DNA of 18,480 nt from UBA1181 sp963648205 (GCA_963648205.1 CAVJCT010000034.1:1-18480); one strand, 5' to 3'. Counted from the first letter of the stretch, positions 7,635 to 14,803 are shown. Notes: a model not told the origin generated them from the sequence alone. Numbers and translations are program-made.

Positions 7635-7693
7635 AATTGTATTTTGTAATAAACACTTTTGTGACAAAATTGTTTATTTGAAAAAACACTTTT
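7634..7693 (+). repeat. 60-bp repeat, copy R2, directly after ATPase 2
   Basis: This copy matches R1 (6339-6398) at 56 of 60 bases; the four changes are clustered in the centre. Here the palindrome is better formed: AATAAAC, then TTTTG-TGA-CAAAA, then GTTTATT. Unlike R1, it is not followed at once by a -7 box or an ATPase, which suggests that the gene once downstream was lost or replaced. Confidence 0.93.
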
Positions 7694-7703
7694 AAGGATT
7701 TGA

Positions 7704-7718
7704 TAGAATCGTATTCTA
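7704..7718. promoter_or_regulatory. Perfect inverted repeat, candidate operator
   Basis: TAGAAT-CGT-ATTCTA is a perfect 6-bp inverted repeat with a 3-base spacer, about 20 bases upstream of the -33 element of the next gene. A further ATTCTAA lies at 7722-7728. It could bind the regulator encoded downstream. Confidence 0.45.
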
Positions 7719-7736
7719 ACCATTCTAAATGAGGTC

Positions 7737-7767
7737 TTGGTTAAAAGAATGTAATATGTTAATTTTG
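7737..7767 (+). promoter_or_regulatory. Bacteroidetes promoter for the AlbA_2 regulator gene
   Basis: TTG at 7737-7739 and TAATTTTG at 7760-7767 are 20 bases apart, fitting the Bacteroidetes -33/-7 pattern. The ATG follows 15 bases later at 7783. Confidence 0.7.
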
Positions 7768-7782
7768 TAAAAAAGAAGTAAT

Positions 7783-9621
7783 ATGAAACAGTTCATTTCG
7801 TACATTGACTTGCAATCGATAGTAGAACCGATTGTCCTGGAGAAAGAATCGTGCGAGATGGAGTATAAGAGTGCGGCGGGAGGCTTTCCACAATCATTTT
7901 GGGAGACGTATTCTTCTTTTGCGAACACTAATGGGGGAACAATCGTACTTGGTGTCAAAGAACAAAACTCTAATTTTTATCTCGATGGTTTGACTAAGGA
8001 GCAGGCGGAAAAATATTTATCAGATTTCTTTAATATGTTGCATAATCGGGAAAAAATTAGTTTTCCGTTGCTGCAAGATCGGGATGTTCAGATAGTGAAG
8101 TCTAGAGAAGCCTATTTCCTGGTGTTCTATGTGCCTCGTGCAGGTCGGTCTCTTCGCCCGATTTATTGTGGAAGAGATCCTTATACAGGAACGTTCCGTA
8201 GAGATTCTGATGGAGACTACCATTGTGCTCCAGAGGAGGTTAGAAGTATGTTTGCTGATGCTGATGTTAGTTCTTCGGCAGATGGAAGAATACTTAAAAA
8301 CTATACGATATCAGATTTAGATTCTGTGACAATTCGTCAGTATCGCCAATTGTTTCGTTTGTCGAACCCTGATCATGTATGGAATGTATTGTCGGACGAG
8401 GAATTTTTGTGGAAAATAAATGTTTTCAGAAAGAATAGAGAGACGGACGAGTCTGGAATGACTTTGGCAGGGTTGTTAATGTTCGGTACTTACGGCTCTC
8501 TGAGTGAAGGTGTCCCTAATTTCTTCCCTGATTATCAAGAAGTTGATGATGAGAATAGATGGACAAACAGAATATGTCCCGATGGAAATTGGGAATCGAA
8601 TTTATTTCAGTTTTACAGAAAGGTTTTACCAATTCTGCAGGGCTTTCTGCCAAAACCTTTTGTTTTAGATGGAAACCAAAGAATTGATGAGACGGCGGCG
8701 CATATTGCTGTGAGAGAAGCTTTTACAAATGCACTTGTTCATGCAGATTATTTGCAAAATAGCTCTTTAAACGTTTATAAGTATCGTACCAAAATTGTTT
8801 TTTCAAATCCTGGGACAATGCTTATCTCCACGGATCAGTACTATAGAGGAGGAGAAAGCGTTTGTAGGAATCGATACTTGCAAACAATGTTTTCTTTTCT
8901 CGGTTCGGCGGAAAAGGCAGGAAGCGGTTCTGATAAAATAATTCATGGTTGGGAATCCTTGAATTGGGCAAAACCTTATATTGAAGAAAGACACAGACCG
9001 AATAAGGTTGTCTTAGTAATGAAAATGGAGTCTCTTTTGGATGATGAGGTGAAAACCATTTTAGAGTCGAAATTCGGTGGCGAAATATATTCGCTGCCTC
9101 GTTTCCAATTGCTAACTTTGGCGGCTGTCGCAACGGAAGAATATGTCTCAAATGAATCGCTACGACAAATTTTGGGGATACACAAGGCTGACATTTCGTC
9201 AATGTTGCATACAATGTGTGAAAAACATTTCTTGGAGTCGCAAGGTCATGGTCGGGGAACACTTTACAAACTATATAGTGCAACCCAGACGGATGGAAGT
9301 GCAACCTTGGCAGATGAAAGTGCAACCCAGACGGACGGAAGTGCAACCTTGGCAGATGAAAGTGCAACCCAGACGGATGGAAGTGCAACCATAGATTCTT
9401 CTTCCGCTGGGGAGACAAGAATGTCTTTGCAAAAACGGCAACAGATGTTGTTGGATTTTTGTGAAGAATGGCGTTCTATAGAGGAAATTTCCAACTATAT
9501 GCGGTTAGAGAAAGCATATATAAGAAATAAAATTATTCCTACGCTCAAGGGCGATTTGGAAAAATTATATGGGGTGCCTCGACATCCTAATCAAAGGTAT
9601 CGTAGAATTAAAAGACAATAA
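7783..9621 (+). CDS. AlbA_2 (Schlafen-type) domain / HATPase_c_4 putative transcriptional regulator
   Basis: This 612-residue protein has a recognisable order. An N-terminal AlbA_2 domain (about residues 15-120) has the core EMEYKSAAGGFP, then FANTNGGTIVLGV. A central GHKL ATP-binding domain has AVREAFTNALVHADY near 303-317, a later FSNPG, and GSGSDKI near 380. One winged-helix region lies at about 430-490 and a second small helical DNA-binding-like region at about 545-612. Between them residues 499-536 are a low-complexity linker SATQTDG/SATLADE encoded by a 21-bp repeat. The family is usually annotated as an ATP-dependent transcriptional regulator or helicase-related protein; its targets are unknown. 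The gene has its own promoter and ends 11 bases before a glycosyltransferase gene, so it may be transcribed with, or regulate, the glycan genes that follow. The linker length is likely to vary between strains. Confidence 0.88.
   Translation: MKQFISYIDLQSIVEPIVLEKESCEMEYKSAAGGFPQSFWETYSSFANTNGGTIVLGVKEQNSNFYLDGLTKEQAEKYLSDFFNMLHNREKISFPLLQDRDVQIVKSREAYFLVFYVPRAGRSLRPIYCGRDPYTGTFRRDSDGDYHCAPEEVRSMFADADVSSSADGRILKNYTISDLDSVTIRQYRQLFRLSNPDHVWNVLSDEEFLWKINVFRKNRETDESGMTLAGLLMFGTYGSLSEGVPNFFPDYQEVDDENRWTNRICPDGNWESNLFQFYRKVLPILQGFLPKPFVLDGNQRIDETAAHIAVREAFTNALVHADYLQNSSLNVYKYRTKIVFSNPGTMLISTDQYYRGGESVCRNRYLQTMFSFLGSAEKAGSGSDKIIHGWESLNWAKPYIEERHRPNKVVLVMKMESLLDDEVKTILESKFGGEIYSLPRFQLLTLAAVATEEYVSNESLRQILGIHKADISSMLHTMCEKHFLESQGHGRGTLYKLYSATQTDGSATLADESATQTDGSATLADESATQTDGSATIDSSSAGETRMSLQKRQQMLLDFCEEWRSIEEISNYMRLEKAYIRNKIIPTLKGDLEKLYGVPRHPNQRYRRIKRQ
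9277..9390 (+). repeat. 21-bp in-frame tandem repeat (five units plus a part unit)
   Basis: AGTGCAACC recurs every 21 bases at 9277, 9298, 9319, 9340, 9361 and 9382. Two unit types alternate, encoding SATQTDG and SATLADE, so the higher-order period is 42 bases. Copy-number change keeps the reading frame and alters only linker length. Confidence 0.95.
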
Positions 9622-9632
9622 TTTTCACAACA

Positions 9633-10721
9633 ATGTCGAAAGTCCTTTTTATATGGTATAAACGCTCGAAGGGAATCTTGGAGGGCGGCGGACAGGTAAG
9701 CCAGAAGAATTTTGAGATGGTGTGTCGCACGGTGGGGCGCGAGAACGTCGACTCCTATTATGTGCATGACGAGACGAAAGGGAAGTCGCTCTGGGGGTAT
9801 ATCCGCGGTGCGTTTTTCTTCTTGTTTGGCTATTACTATGGTCTCTACCCTAAGCGGGTGAAGGAGATTGTGAATGTCGCTCAAAAATATGATTTTGTGT
9901 TTATCGACCGTAGTTTGTTTGGCGTGATCGCTAAACAGTTAAAGGAGAGCGGATATAAAGGTCAGATAATCACCTACTTCCATAATGTGGAAGCCCTCTA
10001 TTTCGACGCGAAACTGCCAAAGATCCCTGGGCGTGGCATCATCGTGAAAACGGCAGATTTGAACGACAAATATTCGTGCGACTATTCTGATAAAATTGTT
10101 TGTCTGAACGAACGTGACTCGCAGGTGATTGCTGAAAAATATGGCAGAAAAGCGGATCTGCTGATTCCAGTGGCTCTGCAAGACCGACTGAAAGAGACAC
10201 CGTCGGAGTCGACCCTTACTCGAGAAAAACCATTGTGTTTGTTTTTGGGAGCGTATTTTCCACCTAATAATCAAGGAATTCTGTGGTTTGTTGAGAATGT
10301 CTTGCCACACGTCAACATTCAGATGAAAGTGGTGGGTAAAGGCATGGCAAAATTGAAAGAAGAATCTCCGCAACTCAAAGATATTGAGGTGGTTAGCGAT
10401 GCGCCAGACCTTCAGCCTTACTTGCAAGAAGCCGATATTATGGTGTTGCCTATCTTCTCGGGAAGCGGTATGAAAGTGAAGACGTGCGAATCTCTTATGT
10501 ATGGAAAAAATATCATTGGAACGAATGAGGCTTTCGAAGGCTATGACGCTGATTATGAGCAGATTGGCGGTCGATGCAATACTGCCCAAGAGTATATCGA
10601 TTGTTTGAAAGGATTTGAAAAAAATCCTCGACCACGATTTAATGCCTATTCGCGTCAGGTTTATTTAGAGAAATACTCGTACCCTGCCGTTGAAGGATTG
10701 TTTAAGAAACTATTAGGATGA
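9633..10721 (+). CDS. Glycosyltransferase family 4 (group 1)
   Basis: This 362-residue GT-B glycosyltransferase starts at MSKVLFIWYKRS. The N-terminal domain has the GGGQVSQKN acceptor loop (18-26), then ITYFHNVE (113-120). The C-terminal Rossmann domain starts at LCLFLGAYFPPNNQGILWF (201-219), and the donor-binding block is FSGSGMKVKTCESLMYG (275-291) with E286 in the expected EX7E-like position, followed by GTNEAFEGYD. It begins 11 bases after the AlbA_2 regulator and overlaps the next gene by four bases (ATGA), a sign of translational coupling. Together with the next gene it continues the surface-glycan theme of the left block and probably belonged to it before the ATPase/regulator island arrived. 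Sugar specificity is unknown. Confidence 0.9.
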   Translation: MSKVLFIWYKRSKGILEGGGQVSQKNFEMVCRTVGRENVDSYYVHDETKGKSLWGYIRGAFFFLFGYYYGLYPKRVKEIVNVAQKYDFVFIDRSLFGVIAKQLKESGYKGQIITYFHNVEALYFDAKLPKIPGRGIIVKTADLNDKYSCDYSDKIVCLNERDSQVIAEKYGRKADLLIPVALQDRLKETPSESTLTREKPLCLFLGAYFPPNNQGILWFVENVLPHVNIQMKVVGKGMAKLKEESPQLKDIEVVSDAPDLQPYLQEADIMVLPIFSGSGMKVKTCESLMYGKNIIGTNEAFEGYDADYEQIGGRCNTAQEYIDCLKGFEKNPRPRFNAYSRQVYLEKYSYPAVEGLFKKLLG

Positions 10722-11608
10722 TGGATAATAAATTGTGTAATAATCTGAGAATCAAGATATTCTGTCGCTCGTTCGACTTGCGACTTTACACTTTGTCGAA
10801 AGGACTTTATGAGACGATGGGTTTCCCTTGCACTCGATTGACAGATCAGTCTGCCGATGGTTATTTCTACACGATGCTGAAAGATACTGAGTGCGACATT
10901 GCTATCAATGTGGATGAGGATTGTTTTGTGTGCAATCCAGAGGCAATATTGCGGTTGGTGGACTATGTTGTAGAGCATGGATACGCCAATGCAGGTTGTC
11001 CGGATGGCGGACTGAAAGGTGCGAGAGGACAGAATCCGATTGTTACGAATCCGTTCTTTAACGTGTTCAATCTTAAGATGATACGCGAGAAATTCTCAGA
11101 AGAGGCGGCCAAGAAATTTGATTATGAAGCGCACAAAGAGGAGTTGATTGCTGCCTTCCCGAAAGAGGTGCTGCAATGCGATAATTACACCTTTGGCAAG
11201 GTTGGTTTCCTCGAACCCTATTATCAGTTTTTCTTCTGGCTGGCGTACAATTTCAAGACGCTTTATTTGCCAAGTCAGAAGCATACCGATAAAATTACGA
11301 CGGAACTGTTTGATTTAGAGGGACATTGCCTCTGCAAACACACTTGGTTCGCACGTTTTTATACAATGCCGAAAATCATGATTAAGTTGATTCACGGCGA
11401 TATGCAGAATCAGAAAGAGCGCATTGACAACATCATCCACGAGGTATATGCTTTGCGAGGAATGATTGTGCCACAAGCCAGTTTCTCAGACAACATCCGC
11501 TTCTTCTTCGACCGTGTTGTTCGTTGGATGATCAAGATTCCGCAGAGGGTGGCAAACTGGCCTCGGAAGATAAAAAGGAAGATGGAGAATCGGAGAATGG
11601 GAAAGTGA
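10718..11608 (+). CDS. Putative GT-A-type glycosyltransferase, family not recognised
   Basis: This 296-residue protein overlaps the preceding glycosyltransferase stop by four bases; a second ATG directly follows the first at 10721. I do not recognise a named family. The segment DIAINVDEDCFVCNPEAI (60-77) has the shape of a GT-A metal site, with D66, E67, D68 after two hydrophobic strands. A glycine-rich GCPDGGLKGARG (93-104) follows. A histidine-containing segment KHTWFARFY comes later, which fits an inverting-type fold in outline only. The C terminus (from about 260) is strongly basic with an amphipathic stretch (DRVVRWMIKIPQ), which could hold it at the inner membrane. Coupling to a GT4 gene makes a role in glycan assembly likely. 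It converges with hipA, whose stop is 27 bases away, with no visible terminator between them. Confidence 0.72.
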   Translation: MMDNKLCNNLRIKIFCRSFDLRLYTLSKGLYETMGFPCTRLTDQSADGYFYTMLKDTECDIAINVDEDCFVCNPEAILRLVDYVVEHGYANAGCPDGGLKGARGQNPIVTNPFFNVFNLKMIREKFSEEAAKKFDYEAHKEELIAAFPKEVLQCDNYTFGKVGFLEPYYQFFFWLAYNFKTLYLPSQKHTDKITTELFDLEGHCLCKHTWFARFYTMPKIMIKLIHGDMQNQKERIDNIIHEVYALRGMIVPQASFSDNIRFFFDRVVRWMIKIPQRVANWPRKIKRKMENRRMGK

Positions 11609-11635
11609 TGTTTTCTGTCGGTTATGGAAGAATGA

Positions 11636-12742
11636 TTAGAGTATGGTATCGTTAGAAAGCACCTTTTTTATTCCATTGATGATTTGCTCTGCTCGTTCAC
11701 GTTCAATACGGATGGATAGCCCAGCTTCGATCATGTCTTCTTCGGTGGGTTTCCCTTTACCCATAACGGAGGTGGCATGCTCGCCGTGGTAGCCTTCGGG
11801 GCAGTGAGTGAGGTCGTAGGCAGGGGCGAGTTTCCACTTTCCTTTAGAGCAGTTGAAACCGAAATTCTTGGCATGATCGTCTTTGTTTTCTATTAAAACA
11901 TTGAAAACCATGCGTTTAAATAGTTGCTCAACTTGTTTCGCATCCTGTGTTAGAAATCCTGTCAATGCCAAAAGTATCTTATAATCGGTGGTCGGTGGAT
12001 TGATGGATTCGTTGAGTAAGGCAGCTGCTGTTGCGATGTGGATTCTTTCCCCATCTTCGGTAATGTCAAATCGTTTTGTTGCAAAGTATTGATTGTCAAT
12101 TAGTTTGAAGTCAGGAACGTCAATACCACATTCCCTTGCTAATTCATTCCAATGGAATTCATCCTTGCCCATATTGAGTGGGTCGTAGGTATGACGGAAT
12201 TTCACGAGCCAATGTCCGTCATTGTCCGTTAATAGACATTTAGGACGACAACCTCCGCTATTTCCACTATTGAAGTAAAGCACATCAGCGTTTTGCACGT
12301 TTTTCTCATGGAAAATATCTAAAGCCATTTGTTGCAAATCGTTCAGTTCTGGAAGATTCATCTCTCCACCCATCAACATCTCTGGAACATAGCATAAAGC
12401 CCCCATACCGGTGCAACCGACGATGCTCAAGCGTTGCAGAGGGGATAAAGAGAGGTCGTCGATACCTTGATTTCGGAGCATGCGATTGAGAAGGTATCGC
12501 CCGTAACCGTCGGGCAGACTATCTTCAAAGATGCCGAAATTGCCGTAGAATGGTGTGGCTGGGGCGATGAAAACCTCAGCCTTGAGTGGCAGTTGCATCG
12601 GAGATATAGAGAAGCCGTTGTGCAACCATTCTTTATCGTATTCGAAGGTGCAGCAACGTCTGTCTGGTGTCATACCCAACGTGCCAACTATTCGGTTGTG
12701 ATACAACACGGTCAATCTACTTATTGAACTGATTCCTACCAT
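11636..12742 (-). CDS. hipA: HipA-family serine/threonine kinase toxin
   Basis: This 368-residue HipA-like kinase has an N-terminal HipA coupling domain (about 10-105) followed by the kinase domain. Visible features are the glycine-rich loop NSGGCRPK (161-168), LVKF with the ATP-binding lysine K181, the catalytic loop NKDDHAKN (286-293) with D288 as the likely base, and APAYDL (306-311) with D310 in the metal position. All key kinase residues are present, so it looks active. It is shorter than the E. coli protein (about 440), as expected for Bacteroidetes homologues. HipA kinases in characterised systems phosphorylate aminoacyl-tRNA synthetases and slow growth; the target here is unknown. The ATG at 12742 lies inside the hipB gene, overlapping it by 26 bases, the usual antitoxin-first order. 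Confidence 0.92.
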   Translation of the reverse strand: MVGISSISRLTVLYHNRIVGTLGMTPDRRCCTFEYDKEWLHNGFSISPMQLPLKAEVFIAPATPFYGNFGIFEDSLPDGYGRYLLNRMLRNQGIDDLSLSPLQRLSIVGCTGMGALCYVPEMLMGGEMNLPELNDLQQMALDIFHEKNVQNADVLYFNSGNSGGCRPKCLLTDNDGHWLVKFRHTYDPLNMGKDEFHWNELARECGIDVPDFKLIDNQYFATKRFDITEDGERIHIATAAALLNESINPPTTDYKILLALTGFLTQDAKQVEQLFKRMVFNVLIENKDDHAKNFGFNCSKGKWKLAPAYDLTHCPEGYHGEHATSVMGKGKPTEEDMIEAGLSIRIERERAEQIINGIKKVLSNDTIL

Positions 12743-13043
12743 GTTTGCGATTCTGATTTTTGTTGATAATGTCGAGTTCCTCCATGGTTGAGAAGAGAGG
12801 CTCTTTCATCACCGATTTGAGTTGCTCTTTGTAGCCTAATGCTTTGCAGATGGCGACGTATTGGCGAAGGGAGATGACGTGCTTCTGCTCGAACTTGGCG
12901 ATGGTGGGAACGGGTACGCCGCACATCATCGAGAGAGCCTCGCGCGAGAGCGTCCGTTCCAATCTCCGTTGCCGAAGTTGGTTGGCGAGGAAGGTCATCA
13001 CCTCGTCATCTGTTTCTAATTCAAAGTTGTAAAGCAAATTCAT
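12717..13043 (-). CDS. hipB: HipB-like XRE-family antitoxin
   Basis: This 108-residue protein has an XRE-type helix-turn-helix at about residues 18-72 (QLRQRRLERTLSREALSMMC, then GVPVPTIAKFEQKH). It precedes and overlaps a hipA-like gene by 26 bases, so it should be the antitoxin and autorepressor of the pair. A perfect palindrome overlapping the expected transcription start, 7-19 bases before the ATG, is a likely self-operator. The extended C-terminal tail (about 73-108), rich in lysine and asparagine, is probably the part that contacts HipA. The assignment rests on the HTH motif and context. Confidence 0.87.
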   Translation of the reverse strand: MNLLYNFELETDDEVMTFLANQLRQRRLERTLSREALSMMCGVPVPTIAKFEQKHVISLRQYVAICKALGYKEQLKSVMKEPLFSTMEELDIINKNQNRKHGRNQFNK

Positions 13044-13049
13044 ACTATT

Positions 13050-13071
13050 GTATTTGAAATACGCAAATATA
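13050..13071 (-). promoter_or_regulatory. hipBA promoter and candidate operator
   Basis: On the minus strand TATATTTG (13071-13064) matches the Bacteroidetes -7 box. It is followed by the perfect palindrome GTATTT-C-AAATAC (13062-13050), which overlaps the expected start of transcription. The arrangement suits autorepression by the HTH antitoxin. Confidence 0.65.
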
Positions 13072-13093
13072 GCACTTTTTGAATATTATTATA

Positions 13094-14452
13094 TTAGAAA
13101 TTTTCAGATAAAGAAGCGAGGCGGATTGCTGTTTCCAACTGACCTGCGTAGTAATAAGGAAGACTTAAAAGAGTGAATTTCTTGTCTTCTAATTGGATAA
13201 CATCCTTACGCATGGGTTTGTTCCAAAAGCGCACGGCAGTGTGGCATGGTGATTCGCTCATAAAGGCTTGGAGCGATTTTAGGTGTGCGTTGTTTCCTGC
13301 TTTCACTTCAATGGGTATCAGTCCGTATTGTCGACTGTTATATAGGTAGTCTAATTCTGCTTGCGAGTTTTTACTCTCCTTCACCCAAAAAGACCGTTTC
13401 ATTAAGACTTGGTGGCTTAGTCCTAACAGTTCTTGCCCCACGATATGTTCTGCAATTTTTCCACGCCATGCATCATTGATGTTTTCTTTGCCGAATAATT
13501 CCGATTGTACGCCGGCTGCGAAATTCGTCAGTCCCGTGTCAAGCCATAGAAGTTTGGGGCGTTTCTTTTGGTCTGGAATGATTGGCAGACTTGTTTGCGC
13601 AGTAGGGTAGCAAAGCTCTAACAACATTGTTTTCTCCAGGGTTCGGAAGGCTTCACCCACTTCCCGACTTTTGTAATTAGATGAGGCAAAGTGTTCGAAA
13701 GAGATTCTTTCGTCTGCATATGCCCATCCGTTGGCGACGATGTGGCGGATGACGTTGCGACTCATTTCTGTGGTGGTGTATTTCTCCACATCATCCTGGT
13801 AGCCTACTAACAATGACTGATATACGTCATTCAGAGCCACAATGTCGCGAGTGGCGGCGTACTCCGACACGGCTTGAGGCATGCCACCTATCAGCGTGTA
13901 TAGGTTGAACCATTTCTCCACACGGCTGTGTAACACCTCGGTCACTTGCACCTTGCGCACCATTTTTTGAATGTTTGTTTCACCCATTGCGCCTAAAAAC
14001 TCGTCGAAGGAGCAGGGACGCAGAGCCAAATATTCGACGCGTCCGACGGGAAAACTCACCTCTCTGTTGTGGTATAGCATTGTCTCTAATAGCGACCCCG
14101 CCGCTATCACATGCACTTCTGGCAACTCCTCGTAGAAATAGCGTAGCATTTTGATTGCGTTGGGCGAGTTTTGTATCTCATCGATGAAAAGCAATGTGTC
14201 CCCTTCATTCCTACGTTTCCCTCGCACAAAAAGCAGCGTGTTGTACAAATCTTTTACAGATTGTACACCTTCGAAAAGGGATAAATCTTCTTCTACATCC
14301 AAATTGAATTTGATATAGCAGTCGAACTCCTGTGCAAAAGCGTTCACCAAGGAGGTTTTGCCCACTTGTCTTGCACCTCGTATGACCAATGGTTTACGGG
14401 TCGGCTTGTTTCTCCATTCACGGAGCCAGAATATGGCATTTCTCTCAAACAT
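13094..14452 (-). CDS. AAA_14 ATPase with DUF4143 (ATPase 3)
   Basis: This 452-residue protein starts at the ATG at 14452 (MFERNAIFWLREW); a longer frame to 14479 would begin inside the promoter -7 box. Walker A is GARQVGKTS (26-34), Walker B is LLFIDEIQN (87-95) with D91 and E92, and VIAAGSLLE (115-123) is the sensor-1-like segment. SFPVGRVEYLALRPCSFDEFL is the classic DUF4143-ATPase lead-out. The C-terminal domain has AELDYLY and IPIEVKAG, giving the D...ExK pattern of a PD-(D/E)XK-like fold. It is the most canonical member of the family in the window and belongs to a different branch from ATPase 2. Its stop is about 20 bases from the hipBA -7 box, so it may read through into hipBA. Two different tandem arrays lie upstream of its promoter. 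The role is unknown. Confidence 0.93.
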   Translation of the reverse strand: MFERNAIFWLREWRNKPTRKPLVIRGARQVGKTSLVNAFAQEFDCYIKFNLDVEEDLSLFEGVQSVKDLYNTLLFVRGKRRNEGDTLLFIDEIQNSPNAIKMLRYFYEELPEVHVIAAGSLLETMLYHNREVSFPVGRVEYLALRPCSFDEFLGAMGETNIQKMVRKVQVTEVLHSRVEKWFNLYTLIGGMPQAVSEYAATRDIVALNDVYQSLLVGYQDDVEKYTTTEMSRNVIRHIVANGWAYADERISFEHFASSNYKSREVGEAFRTLEKTMLLELCYPTAQTSLPIIPDQKKRPKLLWLDTGLTNFAAGVQSELFGKENINDAWRGKIAEHIVGQELLGLSHQVLMKRSFWVKESKNSQAELDYLYNSRQYGLIPIEVKAGNNAHLKSLQAFMSESPCHTAVRFWNKPMRKDVIQLEDKKFTLLSLPYYYAGQLETAIRLASLSENF

Positions 14453-14476
14453 AATGGCTGTAATCTTAATACTATG

Positions 14477-14508
14477 CAAAAGTGTTGTTTTTCAGTGATA
14501 TATGCAAA
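14477..14508 (-). promoter_or_regulatory. Promoter of ATPase 3
   Basis: On the minus strand TTTG (14508-14505), 20 bases, then CACTTTTG (14484-14477) fits the Bacteroidetes -33/-7 pattern with one mismatch in the -7 box. The ATG at 14452 follows after 24 bases. Confidence 0.6.
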
Positions 14509-14521
14509 TTTTGATTGCCTA

Positions 14522-14639
14522 TTTGTAATAAATCCAAAGTAAAAATGAGTGTTTCTTGTAACAAATCCAAAGTAAAAATCGGCAAATTTTGTAACAAATC
14601 CAAAGTAAAAAAGAGCGTTTTTTGTAATGAATCCAAAGT
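14522..14639 (-). repeat. Four-unit, exactly 33-bp-phased array upstream of ATPase 3
   Basis: AATCCAAAGT recurs at 14531, 14564, 14597 and 14630, exactly 33 bases apart, each preceded by TTGTAA. The plus-strand unit is close to TTTGTAACAAATCCAAAGT followed by 14 variable bases. The array starts about 14 bases beyond the -33 element of the ATPase 3 promoter. It opens reading frames in both directions (CNKSKVK and TLDLLQ repeats), but these lack start signals and look incidental to the 33-bp period. Confidence 0.92.
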
Positions 14640-14716
14640 GAGAAGAGGTTGTGATGGGTTGATTTCAAGATGGAAGAGATTGATTTTGCCGTCCTTGGTA
14701 AACTGCCTTTGAAAAT

Positions 14717-14803
14717 CTACAAATTCGGTAATGAAAACGCTACAAATTCGGTAACGGAAATGCTCCAAATTCGGTAACGAAATGCCTCTAAATTTTTGTA
14801 AGT
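14717..14803 (-). repeat. Second array upstream of ATPase 3, 23-bp period
   Basis: CAAATTCGGTAA recurs at 14720, 14743 and 14766 (23 bases apart), and a degenerate fourth unit TAAATTTTTGTAA is in register at 14789. The sequence differs from the 33-bp array next to it, although both contain CAAAT and GTAA. About 77 bases of unrelated sequence separate the two arrays. Confidence 0.87.

Noticed and set aside
7783..9621. Insertion sequence or transposase in the island
   Set aside because: The gene is an AlbA_2/GHKL regulator. I found no transposase motif and no terminal inverted repeats bounding the island.
14472..14768. Repeat-containing frames on both strands (TLDLLQ and CNKSKVK units)
   Set aside because: They arise because the 33-bp array period is divisible by three. 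They lack start signals, and one overlaps the ATPase 3 promoter.
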